Shown here: one piece after another, positions 17,320 through 30,493 of the stretch | How positions within the stretch are numbered: position 1 is the first letter of the stretch | Layout of the letters: each line of letters begins with the position of its first letter | Origin: Bradyrhizobium diazoefficiens | GTDB taxonomy: Bacteria > Pseudomonadota > Alphaproteobacteria > Rhizobiales > Xanthobacteraceae | Reading direction: 5' to 3' | Assembly (NCBI RefSeq): GCF_018131015.1 | Contig: NZ_JAFCJJ010000017.1 | Span: forward strand, 1-64,000 | DNA: 64,000 bases | Program-made: the position numbers and the translations under genes | The notes under the pieces: model-generated | The model's database searches: none | Seen by the model: the letters and a program-made list of their open reading frames with translations, nothing else | Told to the model about the DNA's origin: nothing

Positions 17320-18927
17320 ATGACAGCAAACAACATCCACAACCTCACGCACCCCGACGACGTCCTCATCGTCGGCGGCGGCCTCGCCGGACTGTTCTGC
17401 GCGCTGAAACTCGCACCGCGGCCGGTGACGCTGATCTCGGCGGCACCGCTCGGCCACGGCGCGTCGTCCGCCTGGGCGCAAGGCGGCATCGCCGCGGCCG
17501 TGGCCGAGGGCGACACGCCGGAGGCGCATGCCGCCGACACCATCGCCGCCGGCGGCGGCATCGTCGATGAAGCGGTCGCGCTCGGGATCGCGCGCGAGGC
17601 GGCAGCGCGCATCCATGACCTCCTCGCCTATGGCGTGCCGTTCGATCGCGATCTCGAAGGCCGGCTTGCAGTCGGGCGCGAAGCCGCGCACTCGGCACGG
17701 CGCATCGTGCATGTGCGTGGCGACGGCGCGGGTGCGGCAATCATCGCAGCTCTCGGCGAAGCTGTCCGCCGCACACCGTCGATCCGCCTGATCGAGGGTT
17801 TCGTTGCCGAAGCGCTGCTGACCGAAGACGGCGCCGTCACCGGCCTGCAGTTGCGCGAGGCCGGCAATTCGGCCGCGCGGCCGGTCCTGCTCGCTTCTCG
17901 CGCGGTGGTGCTTGCGACCGGCGGCATCGGGCATCTCTACGCCGTCACCACCAATCCGGCCGAGGCCAGTGGATCGGGACTCGCGCTCGCAGCCCGTGCC
18001 GGTGCGGTGATTGCCGACCCGGAATTCGTCCAGTTCCACCCGACCGCCATCATGGTGGGGCGCGATCCGGCGCCGCTTGCGACCGAGGCGCTGCGCGGCG
18101 AGGGCGCGACGCTGATCAACGGCCACGGCGAGCGCTTCATGACGGCGCGGCATCCGCTCGCCGAGCTTGCGCCGCGCGACATCGTGGCCCGCGGTGTGTT
18201 CGCCGAGATCGCGGCCGGGCGCCGCGCCTTTCTCGATGCGCGGGCGGCGCTGGGCGCACGCTTCGCCGAACGATTTCCGACCGTCTATGCGAGTTGCGTC
18301 GCCGCCGGAATTGATCCGGCGACGCAGGCCATCCCGATCGCGCCGGCCGCGCACTACCACATGGGCGGCATCGCGGTGGACGCGCGCGGCCGCAGCTCGA
18401 TCGACGGGTTGTGGGCTGCTGGCGAAGTGTCCTCCACCGGCGCGCATGGCGCCAACCGGCTCGCGTCGAATTCGCTGCTCGAGGCGATCGTCTATGCCGC
18501 GCGTATCGCCGACGACATCGCGGGCTGCAGCATCCGCTCCCCTGCCCGCCTTCCCGACGCTCTCGTCGTGCAGCGGGCCGGCACGCCGGATGCCGCTTCC
18601 ATCAGGCGGCTGCGAGCGATGATGAGCACAAATGTTGGGGTGATCCGTGACGGTGAGGGCCTTGCGGATGCCGTGCGCAGCTTCGCCGCGCTCGAACGCG
18701 AGGCGACGAGCCTCGTCCTGCGCAACATGGCAGCTTCCGCACTCCTCGTTACCGCAGCAGCCTGGAGCCGGCGCGAGAGTCGCGGCGGGCATTTCCGCTC
18801 CGATCATCCCGACGATGTGCCTGCGCTGGCGCATCGAACCATGACCACGCTCGCAGCCGCGCGCGAGGTTGCCCGCGGCCTCACGGCACGTTGCATGCCG
18901 CGCATCGCACAGCCCGCGATCGCCTGA
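17320..18927 (+). CDS. nadB: L-aspartate oxidase
   Basis: A 535-residue flavoprotein that oxidises L-aspartate to iminoaspartate for NadA. The FAD-binding motif [17 protein letters not shown] is at residues 16-32. Family motifs [13 protein letters not shown] near 49 and the active-site loop EFVQFHPTA follow, with the second FAD segment [27 protein letters not shown] near 360-385. The ATG at 17320 follows GGAGAGAG. A frame reading back into the repeat to 17170 is rejected because those residues come from the palindrome. nadC begins 11 bp after its stop. Confidence 0.97.
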   Translation: MTANNIHNLTHPDDVLIVGGGLAGLFCALKLAPRPVTLISAAPLGHGASSAWAQGGIAAAVAEGDTPEAHAADTIAAGGGIVDEAVALGIAREAAARIHDLLAYGVPFDRDLEGRLAVGREAAHSARRIVHVRGDGAGAAIIAALGEAVRRTPSIRLIEGFVAEALLTEDGAVTGLQLREAGNSAARPVLLASRAVVLATGGIGHLYAVTTNPAEASGSGLALAARAGAVIADPEFVQFHPTAIMVGRDPAPLATEALRGEGATLINGHGERFMTARHPLAELAPRDIVARGVFAEIAAGRRAFLDARAALGARFAERFPTVYASCVAAGIDPATQAIPIAPAAHYHMGGIAVDARGRSSIDGLWAAGEVSSTGAHGANRLASNSLLEAIVYAARIADDIAGCSIRSPARLPDALVVQRAGTPDAASIRRLRAMMSTNVGVIRDGEGLADAVRSFAALEREATSLVLRNMAASALLVTAAAWSRRESRGGHFRSDHPDDVPALAHRTMTTLAAAREVARGLTARCMPRIAQPAIA

Positions 18928-18938
18928 CGGAGATTTTC

Positions 18939-19817
18939 ATGATCACCCCGACCTCCCTGCTCTATCCCGACGCCTTTCTCTCGCCGCTCGCGATCGACGA
19001 GGGCGTGCATCGCGCGCTCGCCGAGGATCTCGGCCGCGCCGGCGACATCACTTCGCTGGCGACGATCCCGGAAGCAACGACGGCACAGGCGGTGCTTGTC
19101 GCGCGCCAGTCCGGCGTCATTGCCGGATTGCCGCTGGCGATCGCGACATTGCAGAAACTCTCGCCTGACATCGAGGTCCGCGCCCATGTCCGCGATGCCG
19201 CGCGCGTTGGCCGCGGGCAGCACGTGCTGACGATCTCCGGCCCGGCGCGCGGCATTCTCACCGCGGAACGGACAGCGCTGAATTTCGTCGGCCGCCTCTC
19301 GGGTATCGCGACGCTGACGGCCGACTATGTCGCCCGCACCAAAGGCACAAACATGCGAATCTGCTGCACGCGAAAAACCACGCCGGGATTGCGGGCGCTG
19401 GAGAAATACGCGGTGCGCTGCGGCGGCGGCTTCAACCATCGTTTTGGCCTCGACGATGCGATCCTGATCAAGGACAACCACATCGCGGTCGCCGGCGGCA
19501 TCCGGCCCGTGCTGGAGCGCGCCCGCGGCCACGCCGGCCATCTCGTCAAGATCGAGATCGAGGTCGATACGCTCGCGCAGCTTCGCGAGGTGCTCGCCAC
19601 CGGCCTTGCCGACGCGGTACTGCTCGACAACATGGACCTCGCGACGCTGCGCGAGGCGGTGAGGCTCAACGAGGGCCGCCTCGCGCTGGAGGCGTCCGGT
19701 GGAGTCACGCTCGATTCGATCGCGGCCATCGCGGCGACCGGCGTCGACTACGCCTCATCCGGCGCATTGACGCATTCGGTACCGAATTTCGACTGCGCGC
19801 TGGATATCGAGGCGTGA
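18939..19817 (+). CDS. nadC: Nicotinate-nucleotide pyrophosphorylase (carboxylating)
   Basis: A 292-residue quinolinate phosphoribosyltransferase, which converts quinolinate and PRPP to nicotinate mononucleotide and completes the pathway begun by NadA and NadB. Conserved elements are [11 protein letters not shown] near residue 29, [15 protein letters not shown], the [22 protein letters not shown] active-site stretch, [10 protein letters not shown], and the C-terminal phosphate loop [11 protein letters not shown]. The ATG at 18939 has ACGGAG upstream. An earlier ATG at 18891 would overlap nadB and lacks a binding site. It is the last gene of the operon. Confidence 0.97.
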   Translation: MITPTSLLYPDAFLSPLAIDEGVHRALAEDLGRAGDITSLATIPEATTAQAVLVARQSGVIAGLPLAIATLQKLSPDIEVRAHVRDAARVGRGQHVLTISGPARGILTAERTALNFVGRLSGIATLTADYVARTKGTNMRICCTRKTTPGLRALEKYAVRCGGGFNHRFGLDDAILIKDNHIAVAGGIRPVLERARGHAGHLVKIEIEVDTLAQLREVLATGLADAVLLDNMDLATLREAVRLNEGRLALEASGGVTLDSIAAIAATGVDYASSGALTHSVPNFDCALDIEA

Positions 19818-19824
19818 ACTCTTT

Positions 19825-19969
19825 GCCTCTCCCCGCTTGCGGGGAGAGGCCGGAATGCGCGCGTAGCGCGGATTCCGGGTGAGGGGGACTCTCCGCGAGT
19901 CCAATTGTCGCCGTCCTCGCGGAGAGTCCCCCTCACCCCAACCCTCTCCCCGCAAGCGGGGCGAGGGAG
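19825..19969. repeat. Intergenic palindromic repeat of the 'ctctccccgcttgcggggagag' family
   Basis: It has two outer hairpins (CCTCTCCCCGCTTGCGGGGA at the left and a counterpart at the right) and a central 'ggactctccgcgag ... ctcgcggagagtcc' inverted pair. A related copy lies at 53807-53952. It fills the gap between convergent nadC and the cell wall hydrolase and may help end both transcripts. Confidence 0.8.
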
Positions 19970-19999
19970 CAGACCTGCGTCTGGGCGAGGTAAGAAAAG

Positions 20000-21457
20000 C
20001 TACCGCCGCTCGATCACGCCCATCTCGGCGGAGCTCTTGGCTTCCTGGAGGAGCTCGGCCGAGAGCGCGGCGGTCTGCGCCGGGGTGCCCCAGCTCGGCT
20101 CCTCGCTGCCGTCGCCCCAGTTGCGCGGGCGATAGAAGGTGTGCACGCCGGTCTTGTACAACTTCTTCATCTCGGCGACCCAGGAGGGGCGTACCCAGTA
20201 GGCGTGGTAGTGCGTGGACTTGCCGACCTCGGGCAGCCAGATCTGGCCGTCGAGCATCGCCTTGGCGATCTTCCTGGCGCGATCCCACATCTCGGGCTCG
20301 CGGATCACGTCGGCATTGTTGTCGCAGGCGAAGGTGAACTGGCAGGCAAGATGGCGATGCTTGTTCTGATAGACCGCGCCGCACACGGTGTCCGGATATT
20401 TGCCGGAGAAGACCCGGTTCATCACGACCTGCGCGACCGCGATCTGGCCACGAACGGCCTCGCCGCGGGATTCGAAATAGACGGCCTCCGCAAGGCATTT
20501 CTCCGACTTGGCGCGCGACTTCTCGTCGAGCGCCAGCCGTTCCGCCGGAGACCTGCCGTGCTGGTTGTCGGCGTTGACCTCGCCCTTGGGCGCGACGCTC
20601 TCGCCGCTGTCAGTCGCCGTCGCGACGTCGTCCGCCGGCGGCGGCAACGAGGCCATCGCCTTCATGTCGGGGTCGGGCATCACGATCAGCGGCGCGGCGC
20701 CGGGCTGCCAGCTCTCGATGCTCTCGGCATTGCCGCCGAGCGAGGAGCTTCCGAAGAACAGGTTCGACGTCTTCACGCTGAAGGGATCGCGCGGCGGCGC
20801 CACGCTAGTCGCCCGCTTCAGCGCCTCGAGCGGCTGAACCGCGAACGAACGCGCGGAATCGCTCGCCTGCGGCGCGCTGGAATATTGCGGCAGGGGCGGC
20901 GCGCTCATGGCTTCCGCAAGCTCCGGGTCCAGCGCAGCCGCGGACTCCGGCGACATCGCCGGCGGCAGCGACACCGTCTTGGCGCCGAACACCGAGCTGT
21001 TCGAGGTCGCAGGATCCTCCTGCACGGGCGCCGCGTCCGGCGCAGCGGCCCCGGGGGCGGGTGAAACGGTCGCGAGGCGATCGCCCTTCAGCGAGCGGTC
21101 GACCCTCGGGAAATCGGCGGCCTGGTAGCGCTGCGGCGTCTGCAGCACCGGATTGCGCGCGATGGCGCCGGTGACGTCGCGGCCGTCGAGGCTCGCAAGA
21201 CGATACATCGGGCTCTGCGGCACTGAGGTTCCGATCGGACGCGTGAAACTGTAGGTGGCGAGCTGGATCGACGATGCGGCGGAGAACACCTGCTTCTGCC
21301 AGCGCTCGGCGACGCCGGGTTGGCGCGCCAGCAGCGAGGCGATGTCCTGATAGCCGGTCTCCCTCGGCATCGTCACGAAGATGCAGAGACCGATGCCGAA
21401 GGACGCAAACCGGGCGCCCTTCGGATGGTTACGCCACATAAACATGGATACGCTCAC
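20000..21457 (-). CDS. SleB-type cell wall hydrolase
   Basis: A 485-residue protein with an N-terminal membrane helix (about 16-30, GARFASFGIGLCIFVTM), a long Pro/Ala/Ser-rich periplasmic linker, and a C-terminal Hydrolase_2 domain (about 335-450). The domain opens with CLAEAVYFESRGEAVRGQIAVAQVVMNRV, whose glutamate in YFESRGE is the expected catalytic acid. Such enzymes cleave peptidoglycan glycan strands in germination or cell wall remodelling. The frame starts at GTG 21457; ATG at 21445 or 21439 are equally possible. The linker length suggests reach across the periplasm. Confidence 0.88.
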   Translation of the reverse strand: MSVSMFMWRNHPKGARFASFGIGLCIFVTMPRETGYQDIASLLARQPGVAERWQKQVFSAASSIQLATYSFTRPIGTSVPQSPMYRLASLDGRDVTGAIARNPVLQTPQRYQAADFPRVDRSLKGDRLATVSPAPGAAAPDAAPVQEDPATSNSSVFGAKTVSLPPAMSPESAAALDPELAEAMSAPPLPQYSSAPQASDSARSFAVQPLEALKRATSVAPPRDPFSVKTSNLFFGSSSLGGNAESIESWQPGAAPLIVMPDPDMKAMASLPPPADDVATATDSGESVAPKGEVNADNQHGRSPAERLALDEKSRAKSEKCLAEAVYFESRGEAVRGQIAVAQVVMNRVFSGKYPDTVCGAVYQNKHRHLACQFTFACDNNADVIREPEMWDRARKIAKAMLDGQIWLPEVGKSTHYHAYWVRPSWVAEMKKLYKTGVHTFYRPRNWGDGSEEPSWGTPAQTAALSAELLQEAKSSAEMGVIERR

Positions 21458-21730
21458 GCAACGCTAAGGTCCGTTCTGATCGAAGTCAGTACATCCGTGC
21501 AATTCGATCTTTATCGTGAGTAACCAATTTAGGTTGCCGGGGCGTTAATCGACGTTGCGCAGCCGACACACTCAAGCGATTGCAAGTGTTTTCGCGGGGC
21601 GATGATGCGCATTGGTAAATGCGCGCTGACGCGAAGCGGTAAACATCCCGTCAACGCGAATGGTGAAGGAACTCTTGCGCGCACGTATCATTACGGGACG
21701 CGATGAGTTCCATTGTTCGCGACAACAACC

Positions 21731-21838
21731 GCTGTCATGCCCCGCGCAGGCGGGGCATCCAGTACGCCGCGGCTTCTCGATTCAATCACTGACGTCTCGG
21801 CGTACTGGATCGCCCGGTCAAGCCGGGCGATGACAGCG
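21731..21838. repeat. Intergenic palindromic repeat of the 'gctgtcatgcccc' family
   Basis: Left and right outer arms (GCTGTCATGCCCCG and CGGGCGATGACAGC) are approximate inverted copies. Each is followed by an inner hairpin (GCCCCGCGCAGGCGGGGC and GCCCGGTCAAGCCGGGC). An inner pair, CCAGTACGCCG and CGGCGTACTGG, is a perfect inverted repeat. No second copy of this family was noticed in the window. Confidence 0.75.
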
Positions 21839-21868
21839 AGTGTGTGGTGAAGGAGTTGCATCAAACGA

Positions 21869-21896
21869 AAAGAGGCGGAGCAAGCCCCGCCTCTTT
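21869..21896 (-). terminator. Rho-independent terminator of ppdK
   Basis: AAAGAGGCGG and CCGCCTCTTT form perfect ten-base arms around an eight-base loop. On the minus strand the hairpin runs into TTTTCGTTTG, a T-rich tail. It lies 23 bp after the ppdK stop. Confidence 0.8.
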
Positions 21897-21918
21897 CGCA
21901 TCTTGCAATTCGCTTCGG

Positions 21919-24846
<2,928 letters not shown>

Positions 24847-24942
24847 AGCTTGCACACAACCTGCGAGAGGAATGGGAAATCGCGGGCCTTACACCATTTT
24901 GGACGGGCCCGCGCAAGTCGAAGAGTTCCGGAAAATGAAGGC

Positions 24943-25098
24943 CTAGAGATGGAGCCACTTCAGCAATCCCAGCCCAATCGCGCCATTGATGATGAGAAAG
25001 ATCGCGACGATCAGGTTGAGCAGGCGGGGCATGATCAGGATGAGCACACCGGCCAGGAGCGACAGAAGCGGCGAGATGTGGGCGACGGTGATGTGCAT
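24943..25098 (-). CDS. DUF3096-like small membrane protein
   Basis: A 51-residue hydrophobic protein: MHITVAHISPLLSLLAGVLI, then an LIMPRLLNLIVAIFLIINGAIGLGLL stretch. Two membrane helices are separated by PRLLN. This matches the small DUF3096 proteins as I remember them, which have no known function. The ATG at 25098 follows GGAAAGA. It lies between the ppdK start and the divergent DUF1236 gene. The 237 bp upstream to 25335 contain no other feature that I can support. Confidence 0.7.
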   Translation of the reverse strand: MHITVAHISPLLSLLAGVLILIMPRLLNLIVAIFLIINGAIGLGLLKWLHL

Positions 25099-25335
25099 GA
25101 ATTGTCTTTCCATGACGGGGGTGCGAATCGGGCGGGATCATACCGGACCGGGTTCCGGGGGAAGAGACGCGCCTGTGGGCAACGGGTTCCCGCCTTCGCG
25201 AAAACCACCCGAAAATGCCGCGAATGCGGCAGGGCTTTTCCCGGAACATCGCCGGGACGCATGCATTGGCAACTGATCGCGCCACTGGCGCGTCCCGAAA
25301 TCTCGTCGCAAAAAATCTCGTCAAAGGAGTTTTGC

Positions 25336-25689
25336 ATGCGGAACAGGATTCTTGCTCTTGCAGCGCTCGCGGCCGCGATCGGCTCGCCCGTCGCGGCGCA
25401 GGCGCAAACCGGGATCACGGTGGGCCGCGCGCCCGTCGTGGTCGAGAGCGGCCCGACGATTGCGGTCGAACAGCGGCCGGCTTTCCGCGAATACGTGGTC
25501 GAACAGCGCGTGCCGGCTTTCCATACACCGGACCGCGTGGTGGTCGGCGCCACCTTACCCGAAAGCGGCGTCACCTATTATGACGTGCCGCAACGTTTCG
25601 GCGCGACGACCTACCGCTACACCGTCGTGAACGGCGAGACCGTGCTGGTCGAGCCGCGCTCGCGGCGCGTCGTCGAGGTGCTCGACTAG
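25336..25689 (+). CDS. DUF1236-type periplasmic protein
   Basis: A 117-residue protein with a clear signal peptide (MRNRILALAALAAAIGSPVAAQA) and a short mature domain. It contains a repeat-like pair, EQRPAFREYVV and EQRVPAFHTPD, then YYDVPQRFGATTYRYTVVNGETVLVEPRSRRVVEVLD, the DUF1236 hallmark. These proteins are common in Bradyrhizobium and are of unknown function, probably periplasmic. An AAAGGAG precedes the ATG at 25336. A strong terminator follows 73 bp after the stop, so it is probably transcribed alone. Confidence 0.88.
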   Translation: MRNRILALAALAAAIGSPVAAQAQTGITVGRAPVVVESGPTIAVEQRPAFREYVVEQRVPAFHTPDRVVVGATLPESGVTYYDVPQRFGATTYRYTVVNGETVLVEPRSRRVVEVLD

Positions 25690-25762
25690 ACGCGTGATCT
25701 CGTTGAACTCGATGTCCGGCGCGTCACATCAGGCTGACGTGAGTAGAGTAATCGGACATCAG

Positions 25763-25799
25763 GCCCTGCCCGGTTTCCCCCCGCCGGGCGGGGCTTTTT
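25763..25799 (+). terminator. Rho-independent terminator after the DUF1236 gene
   Basis: GCCCTGCCCGG pairs with CCGGGCGGGGC (one G-T pair) across a ten-base loop, followed by TTTTT. The T run is only on the plus strand, so it serves the DUF1236 gene, not glyS. Confidence 0.88.
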
Positions 25800-25810
25800 C
25801 TTGCGCTCTC

Positions 25811-25924
25811 GTGTCCCGGGCAAGCGAAGCGCGACCCGGGACCCAGAAACTGCGAGCACGCGGCAGGCGTGGGCCCCGGCTCTGCAGCGCATCGCAAGTA
25901 GCGCTGCGCTGCGTCCGGGGCACG
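25811..25924. repeat. Intergenic repeat ending 'cgctgcgctgcgtccggggcacg'
   Basis: It begins GTGTCCCGGGCAAGCGAAGC and ends GCTGCGCTGCGTCCGGGGC. A related, more degenerate copy lies at 54542-54654. The element sits between the terminator and the end of glyS and carries no gene. Confidence 0.65.
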
Positions 25925-25942
25925 AATCCCAATAGCCGCGCC

Positions 25943-28042
25943 TCAATCCTGGATCTTCGAGAAATCCGCGACTGCGCGCGTGGCGCTGCGGATCTCGTTC
26001 AGCAGTTTCAGCCGGTTCTCGCGCACCTTCGCATCATCGTCGTTGACGCGGACCTTGTCGAAGAAGGCATCGACCGGCGGACGCAGCTTCGCCATCGCGC
26101 TCATCGCAGCGGCAAAGTCTTCCTTCGCGACGGCGGCGCTTGCTTCCGCCTTCACCTCGCCGATCGCCTTGGCCAGCGCCTTTTCTTCAGCGAGGCTGTA
26201 GAGCGCAGCGTCCGGCGCGCCATCGAACGTGCGCTTGTCCTTCTTCTCCTCGATCGAGAGGATATTGCCGGCGCGCTTGGTGCCGGCGAGCAGATTCTTG
26301 CCGTCGTCGCTATCGAGGAACTTTCCGAGCGCCTCGACACGGCGCACGATCATCAACAGATCGTCCTGGCCACCGAGCGCAAATACGGCGTCGACGAGAT
26401 CGTGCCGCGCGCCCTGCTCGCGGAGCTGGACCTTGAGACGATCGGCGAAGAAGGCGAGCAGGTCGCTCGGAAGCTTTTGCGCATCGGCAGGCTTCACCGA
26501 CAGGCCGGCGAGCGCGGACGCCGCAACCTTCAAAAGCGACAGGCGCAACGCGTTCTCGGTGATCAAACTGATCACACCCAGCGCCGCACGGCGCAACGCA
26601 TACGGATCCTTGCTCCCCGTGGGCTTCTCATCGATGGCCCAGAAACCGGCGAGGGTATCGAGCTTGTCGGCGAGCGCCACCGCGACACTGACCGGATCGG
26701 TCGGCACGCGATCGGCAGGCCCCTGCGGCTTATAGTGCTCTTCGCAGGCGGCCGCGACAGATGCATCCTCGCCCTGCGCCAGCGCGTAGTACTTGCCCAT
26801 CAGGCCCTGAACTTCCGGGAATTCGCCGACGACTTCCGTCAGCAAATCCGCCTTGACGAGATGCGCGGCGCGCGTTGCCTTGGCGACATCAGCGCCGACC
26901 AGCGGCGCGATCTCGGCAGCGAGCCGCCCGATCCGCTTGATCCGCTCAGCCTGTGTGCCGAGCTTCTCGTGGAACACGATCTGGTCGAACTTGGCCAGAC
27001 GATCCTCGAGCCTCGTTTTGAGGTCGGTCTCGTAGAAGAACTTCGCATCGCTCAAGCGCGCGCGGATGACGCGCTCGTTGCCGGCGATGATGGTCGCCCC
27101 GCCATCGGTGGCCTCGATGTTGGCGACCAGGATGAACTTGTTGGCGAGCTTCCCGGTCTTGGGGTCGCTCACCACAAAGCACTTCTGGTTGTTGCGGATG
27201 GTGGCCCGGATGACCTCCGACGGCGTCGCCAAAAATTCCGGCTCGAACGAGCCCATCAGCACGACCGGCCATTCGACGAGGCCGGCGACCTCGTCGAGCA
27301 GGTTCTGGTCCTCGACCAGCTCAAAACCTTGCGCGAAGGCGAGCTGCTTGGCGTCGGCGAGGATCGCATCCTTGCGGCGCTCGGGATCGAGAATGACCTT
27401 CGCGGCCAGGAGCTTTGCTTCATAGTCCTCGAAGCGACGCACGCTGATCGGAGCGGGCGCGAGGAAGCGGTGGCCGTAGGTCGTCTGGCCGGCCTCGATG
27501 CCCTCCACCGAAAACTTCACGACATCGGGCTCCTCGGTCTCGAGCCCGAAGGTCGCGGTGATTGCGTGCAGCGGGCGCACCCAGCTCAGCGAACCCGGCT
27601 TTCCGGAGCGCGCGCCCCAGCGCATCGATTTCGGCCAGGGGAAAGTGCGGATGATGACGGGAAGCATCTCCGCGAGCACGTCGATCGCGTCGCGGCCGGG
27701 CTTCTCGATCAAGCCGATGTAGAAATCGCCCTTGGGGTCGCGCTGGATCTTGGCTTCATCGAGCGACTTCAGACCCGTCGCCTTCAGAAAGCCCTGCACG
27801 GCCGCATCGGGCGCGCCAACTTTCGGTCCGCGGCGTTCGGTCTTCAGGTCGGGCTGGCGCGCGGGGATGCCGTGCACGGTCAGCGCGAGGCGGCGCGGCG
27901 TCGCAAACGCTTTCGCGCCGTCGTAGACGAGACCCTCGGCGACCAGCTTGTCGGTGACCATGCGGCGCAGATCGTCGGCCGCCCTGGCCTGCATGCGCGC
28001 GGGGATTTCTTCGGAAAACAGTTCCAGCAAAAGATCGGGCAT
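25943..28042 (-). CDS. glyS: Glycyl-tRNA synthetase beta subunit
   Basis: A 699-residue beta chain of the bacterial alpha2-beta2 glycyl-tRNA synthetase, required with GlyQ to charge tRNA-Gly. The typical N terminus [18 protein letters not shown] is present, followed by family segments [30 protein letters not shown] and the C-terminal anticodon-binding region. The start ATG at 28042 overlaps the glyQ stop by one base. The frame runs 50 codons further upstream inside glyQ, but those residues are not part of the family. The two subunits are clearly co-expressed. Confidence 0.97.
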   Translation of the reverse strand: MPDLLLELFSEEIPARMQARAADDLRRMVTDKLVAEGLVYDGAKAFATPRRLALTVHGIPARQPDLKTERRGPKVGAPDAAVQGFLKATGLKSLDEAKIQRDPKGDFYIGLIEKPGRDAIDVLAEMLPVIIRTFPWPKSMRWGARSGKPGSLSWVRPLHAITATFGLETEEPDVVKFSVEGIEAGQTTYGHRFLAPAPISVRRFEDYEAKLLAAKVILDPERRKDAILADAKQLAFAQGFELVEDQNLLDEVAGLVEWPVVLMGSFEPEFLATPSEVIRATIRNNQKCFVVSDPKTGKLANKFILVANIEATDGGATIIAGNERVIRARLSDAKFFYETDLKTRLEDRLAKFDQIVFHEKLGTQAERIKRIGRLAAEIAPLVGADVAKATRAAHLVKADLLTEVVGEFPEVQGLMGKYYALAQGEDASVAAACEEHYKPQGPADRVPTDPVSVAVALADKLDTLAGFWAIDEKPTGSKDPYALRRAALGVISLITENALRLSLLKVAASALAGLSVKPADAQKLPSDLLAFFADRLKVQLREQGARHDLVDAVFALGGQDDLLMIVRRVEALGKFLDSDDGKNLLAGTKRAGNILSIEEKKDKRTFDGAPDAALYSLAEEKALAKAIGEVKAEASAAVAKEDFAAAMSAMAKLRPPVDAFFDKVRVNDDDAKVRENRLKLLNEIRSATRAVADFSKIQD

Positions 28043-28977
28043 CAGGCCGCTCCGCCCGCTTCGGTATGGATCCAGGCTTCGCCACAGGCTTTTGCCAATT
28101 CGCGCACGCGAAGAATGTAGCTCTGCCGCTCGGTCACCGAGATCACGCCACGCGCGTCGAGCAGGTTGAAGACATGGCTCGCCTTGATGCACTGGTCGTA
28201 GGCCGGCAGCGCCATCAGATGCGCTTCGCGCTTGTCATCCTTCCAACCGGCATCGAGGTACTTTCTGCAGGCAGCCTCCGCCATCTTGAACTGCTCGAAC
28301 AGCATCGCGGTGTCGGCGACTTCGAAATTGTGCTTCGAATATTCCCGCTCGGCCTGCAGGAAGACGTCGCCATAGGTGACCTTGGCATCGCCCTCGCGGC
28401 CGTTGAAGTTGAGGTCGTAGACGCGGTCGACGCCCTGCACATACATCGCGAGGCGCTCGAGACCGTAGGTGAGCTCGCCCGCGACCGGCGCGCATTCGAA
28501 GCCCGCGACCTGCTGGAAATAGGTGAACTGGCTGACCTCCATGCCGTCGCACCAGCACTCCCACCCGAGGCCCCAGGCGCCGAGCGTCGGGCTCTCCCAA
28601 TCGTCCTCGACGAAGCGGATGTCGTGCACGGCGGAATCGATGCCGATCGCGGCGAGCGACTTCAGGTACAGCTCCTGAAGGTTCGGCGGCGACGGCTTCA
28701 TGATCACCTGGAACTGGTAGTAGTGCTGCAGCCGGTTCGGGTTTTCACCGTAGCGGCCGTCCTTGGGCCGGCGCGAGGGCTGCACATAGGCGGCGTTCCA
28801 GGGCTTTGGCCCGAGCGCGCGCAGCGTGGTCGCCGGATGGAAAGTGCCTGCGCCCATCTCCATGTCGTAGGGCTGCAGGATGACGCAGCCCTGCTCCGCC
28901 CAGAACCGCTGGAGCGCGAGGATGAAACCCTGGAACGAGCGTTCCGGGCGCATATGGGCGGGCAATGAGGCGTCCAT
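28042..28977 (-). CDS. glyQ: Glycyl-tRNA synthetase alpha subunit
   Basis: A 311-residue catalytic alpha subunit that activates glycine with ATP. The class II core is visible in [71 protein letters not shown] and the motif-3 like [12 protein letters not shown]. The ATG at 28977 gives the standard length. It is the first gene of glyQ-glyS; the stop and next start overlap. A palindromic repeat lies upstream, so the promoter must be within or beyond it. Confidence 0.97.
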   Translation of the reverse strand: MDASLPAHMRPERSFQGFILALQRFWAEQGCVILQPYDMEMGAGTFHPATTLRALGPKPWNAAYVQPSRRPKDGRYGENPNRLQHYYQFQVIMKPSPPNLQELYLKSLAAIGIDSAVHDIRFVEDDWESPTLGAWGLGWECWCDGMEVSQFTYFQQVAGFECAPVAGELTYGLERLAMYVQGVDRVYDLNFNGREGDAKVTYGDVFLQAEREYSKHNFEVADTAMLFEQFKMAEAACRKYLDAGWKDDKREAHLMALPAYDQCIKASHVFNLLDARGVISVTERQSYILRVRELAKACGEAWIHTEAGGAA

Positions 28978-29071
28978 CGTCAGATCGGGCTCTCGCGGGG
29001 GGTTTTGAATCGCGCGGGACCGTATCGACGGCGGGGACGGGAATCAAGGCAAGGGGGGTGGAAAGCCCTCC

Positions 29072-29157
29072 GTCATGCCCGGGCTTGTCCCGGGCATCCA
29101 CGTTCTTCGTGCGGCAAGGCAAAGGCGTGGATGGCCGGGACAAGCCCGGCCATGACG
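29072..29157. repeat. Intergenic palindromic repeat of the 'cgtcatgcccgggcttgtcccgggcat' family
   Basis: Two GC-rich hairpins (GTCATGCCCGGGCTTGTCCC and its counterpart ending CCGGCCATGACG) flank an inner inverted pair 'atccacgttctt ... gcgtggat'. A related copy is at 58510-58628. It separates glyQ from the small gene at 29168. Confidence 0.85.
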
Positions 29158-29167
29158 AATGGCGCCC

Positions 29168-29377
29168 CTACCCCGGGCGATAGGCTCCGGTCACGGGGTC
29201 ACGTTTCAGCGTCGGAATATCCCCCGTGCGGGCGGCTTCGGCGACGCGCGACAGGCGCATCTCCTCCAGTTCCTGGTTGATCCGGACAGCGGTCTTGTAG
29301 GCCCAGCGGACCACGGCAAGCCCGCCCAGGACGCCCGCGAAAGCGACGAACGGCGGCATCGGTCGATCCTTGTTCAT
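29168..29377 (-). CDS. Small conserved membrane-anchored hypothetical protein
   Basis: A 69-residue protein with one N-terminal hydrophobic helix (MPPFVAFAGVLGGLAVVRWAYK, about residues 7-28) and a basic, mostly helical tail ending DPVTGAYRPG. The last segment is typical of a small rhizobial family whose function I do not know. Its ATG at 29377 follows GGGGGC. It lies downstream of sppA on the same strand with a 96-bp gap, and it may be transcribed with it. Confidence 0.7.
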   Translation of the reverse strand: MNKDRPMPPFVAFAGVLGGLAVVRWAYKTAVRINQELEEMRLSRVAEAARTGDIPTLKRDPVTGAYRPG

Positions 29378-29473
29378 GCTCAGCCCCCACGAACATTTTC
29401 GCGCAATCGGCTCCTCGCCGCAATCGGGTTAACTTCAAGTCCCCTTGGACCAAATGGCGCGGGAGAGCCAGGC

Positions 29474-30382
29474 CTAGAACCCGAATTTCGCCCAGATTGC
29501 CCGGGTTTCGATCGCCGAGATCAGCTCGTCCGGCAGCCCGGCCATTGATTCCATGGCCGAAAGCTGGCCCGCGCCCGGCGATTTCCGCCCGAACAGTCCG
29601 GACAGCAGTCCGGTCGGCGGGGCGATCACGGGGGTGAGAACCTTCTCGCCATAGCGGGCGCGGAGAATTGAGCGGATGTCCCCGATCCCGTCGGCGAGCC
29701 CCAGCGCGATCGAACTCTCGCCGGCCCAGTATTCGCCCGTGAACAGGGTGTCGTCGGCGCCCTTCAGCCGCGCGCCGCGGCTCTCCTTCACCAGCGCGAT
29801 GAAGATCTGGTGGATCTCGCGCTGGAGCGCCTTCACCCTGGCGACGTCGTCGGGGTTTTCCGGCAGGAACGGATCCAGCATCGCCTTGTGCGCGCCGGCG
29901 GTATAAAGGCGCCGCTCGATGCCGAGCCGCTTGATCGCCTCCTGGAAACCAAAGCTGCCGCCGACCACGCCGATCGAGCCGAGGATCGACGACGGATCGC
30001 AGAAGATCTCGTCGCCCGCGCAGGCGATCATGTAGCCGCCGGACGCCGCGACGTCCTCGACGAACACGAGCACCGGAAGCTTCTTCTCCGCCGCGAGCTG
30101 CTTGATGCGCAGGTAGATCTGGCGCGACTGCACCGGCGAGCCACCGGGCGAGTTGATCACCAGCGCCACCGCCTTGGCGTTGCGGACCGAAAACGCCCGC
30201 TCCAGCACCCGCGCGACGCCCGCGAGCGTCATGCCGGGGCGAAGCGGGGTCACCGCTCCGATCACGCCGGACAGCCGCACCACCGGCACGACGGCCGCGC
30301 CCGGGCGCAAGCGCGCCGGAAGGTATTGAAGGAGCTTGTCGGCCAGGCCGGAACCTTCACGATCGTTCAATTGTTCGGCCAT
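29474..30382 (-). CDS. sppA: S49 family peptidase, short SppA type
   Basis: A 302-residue signal peptide peptidase-like serine protease. The family segment VALVINSPGGSPVQSRQIY is at 72-90. The probable nucleophile is S114 in AASGGYMIACAGDEI and the lysine base is K165 in AGAHKAMLDP; their 51-residue spacing matches the S49 catalytic dyad. There is no long N-terminal membrane helix, only a mildly hydrophobic segment, so membrane attachment is uncertain. It would degrade cleaved signal peptides or other membrane-bound fragments. The start ATG at 30382 is unambiguous. Confidence 0.92.
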   Translation of the reverse strand: MAEQLNDREGSGLADKLLQYLPARLRPGAAVVPVVRLSGVIGAVTPLRPGMTLAGVARVLERAFSVRNAKAVALVINSPGGSPVQSRQIYLRIKQLAAEKKLPVLVFVEDVAASGGYMIACAGDEIFCDPSSILGSIGVVGGSFGFQEAIKRLGIERRLYTAGAHKAMLDPFLPENPDDVARVKALQREIHQIFIALVKESRGARLKGADDTLFTGEYWAGESSIALGLADGIGDIRSILRARYGEKVLTPVIAPPTGLLSGLFGRKSPGAGQLSAMESMAGLPDELISAIETRAIWAKFGF

Positions 30383-30493
30383 GCCGCTACCTCTGATTAA
30401 CCAATTTTTATCACGCGAGTGTCATTGCAAGTGCTTGGAACGTGTTTTGCAGTTTTCCCGTCCGGAGGCTGCAATGAGGCAGCGGAGAACACC

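Larger units (their letters stand above)
21458..21918. other. 461-bp intergenic region with repeat and terminator
   Basis: This region lies between the divergent start of the cell wall hydrolase and the end of ppdK. The left 270 bp hold no reading frame with a family look and would carry the hydrolase promoter. A palindromic repeat fills 21731-21838, and a terminator for ppdK lies at 21869-21896. Confidence 0.6.

Noticed and set aside
25694-28120. 808-codon plus-strand frame opposite glyS
   Set aside because: Composition is that of an antisense shadow; glyS is certain on the other strand.
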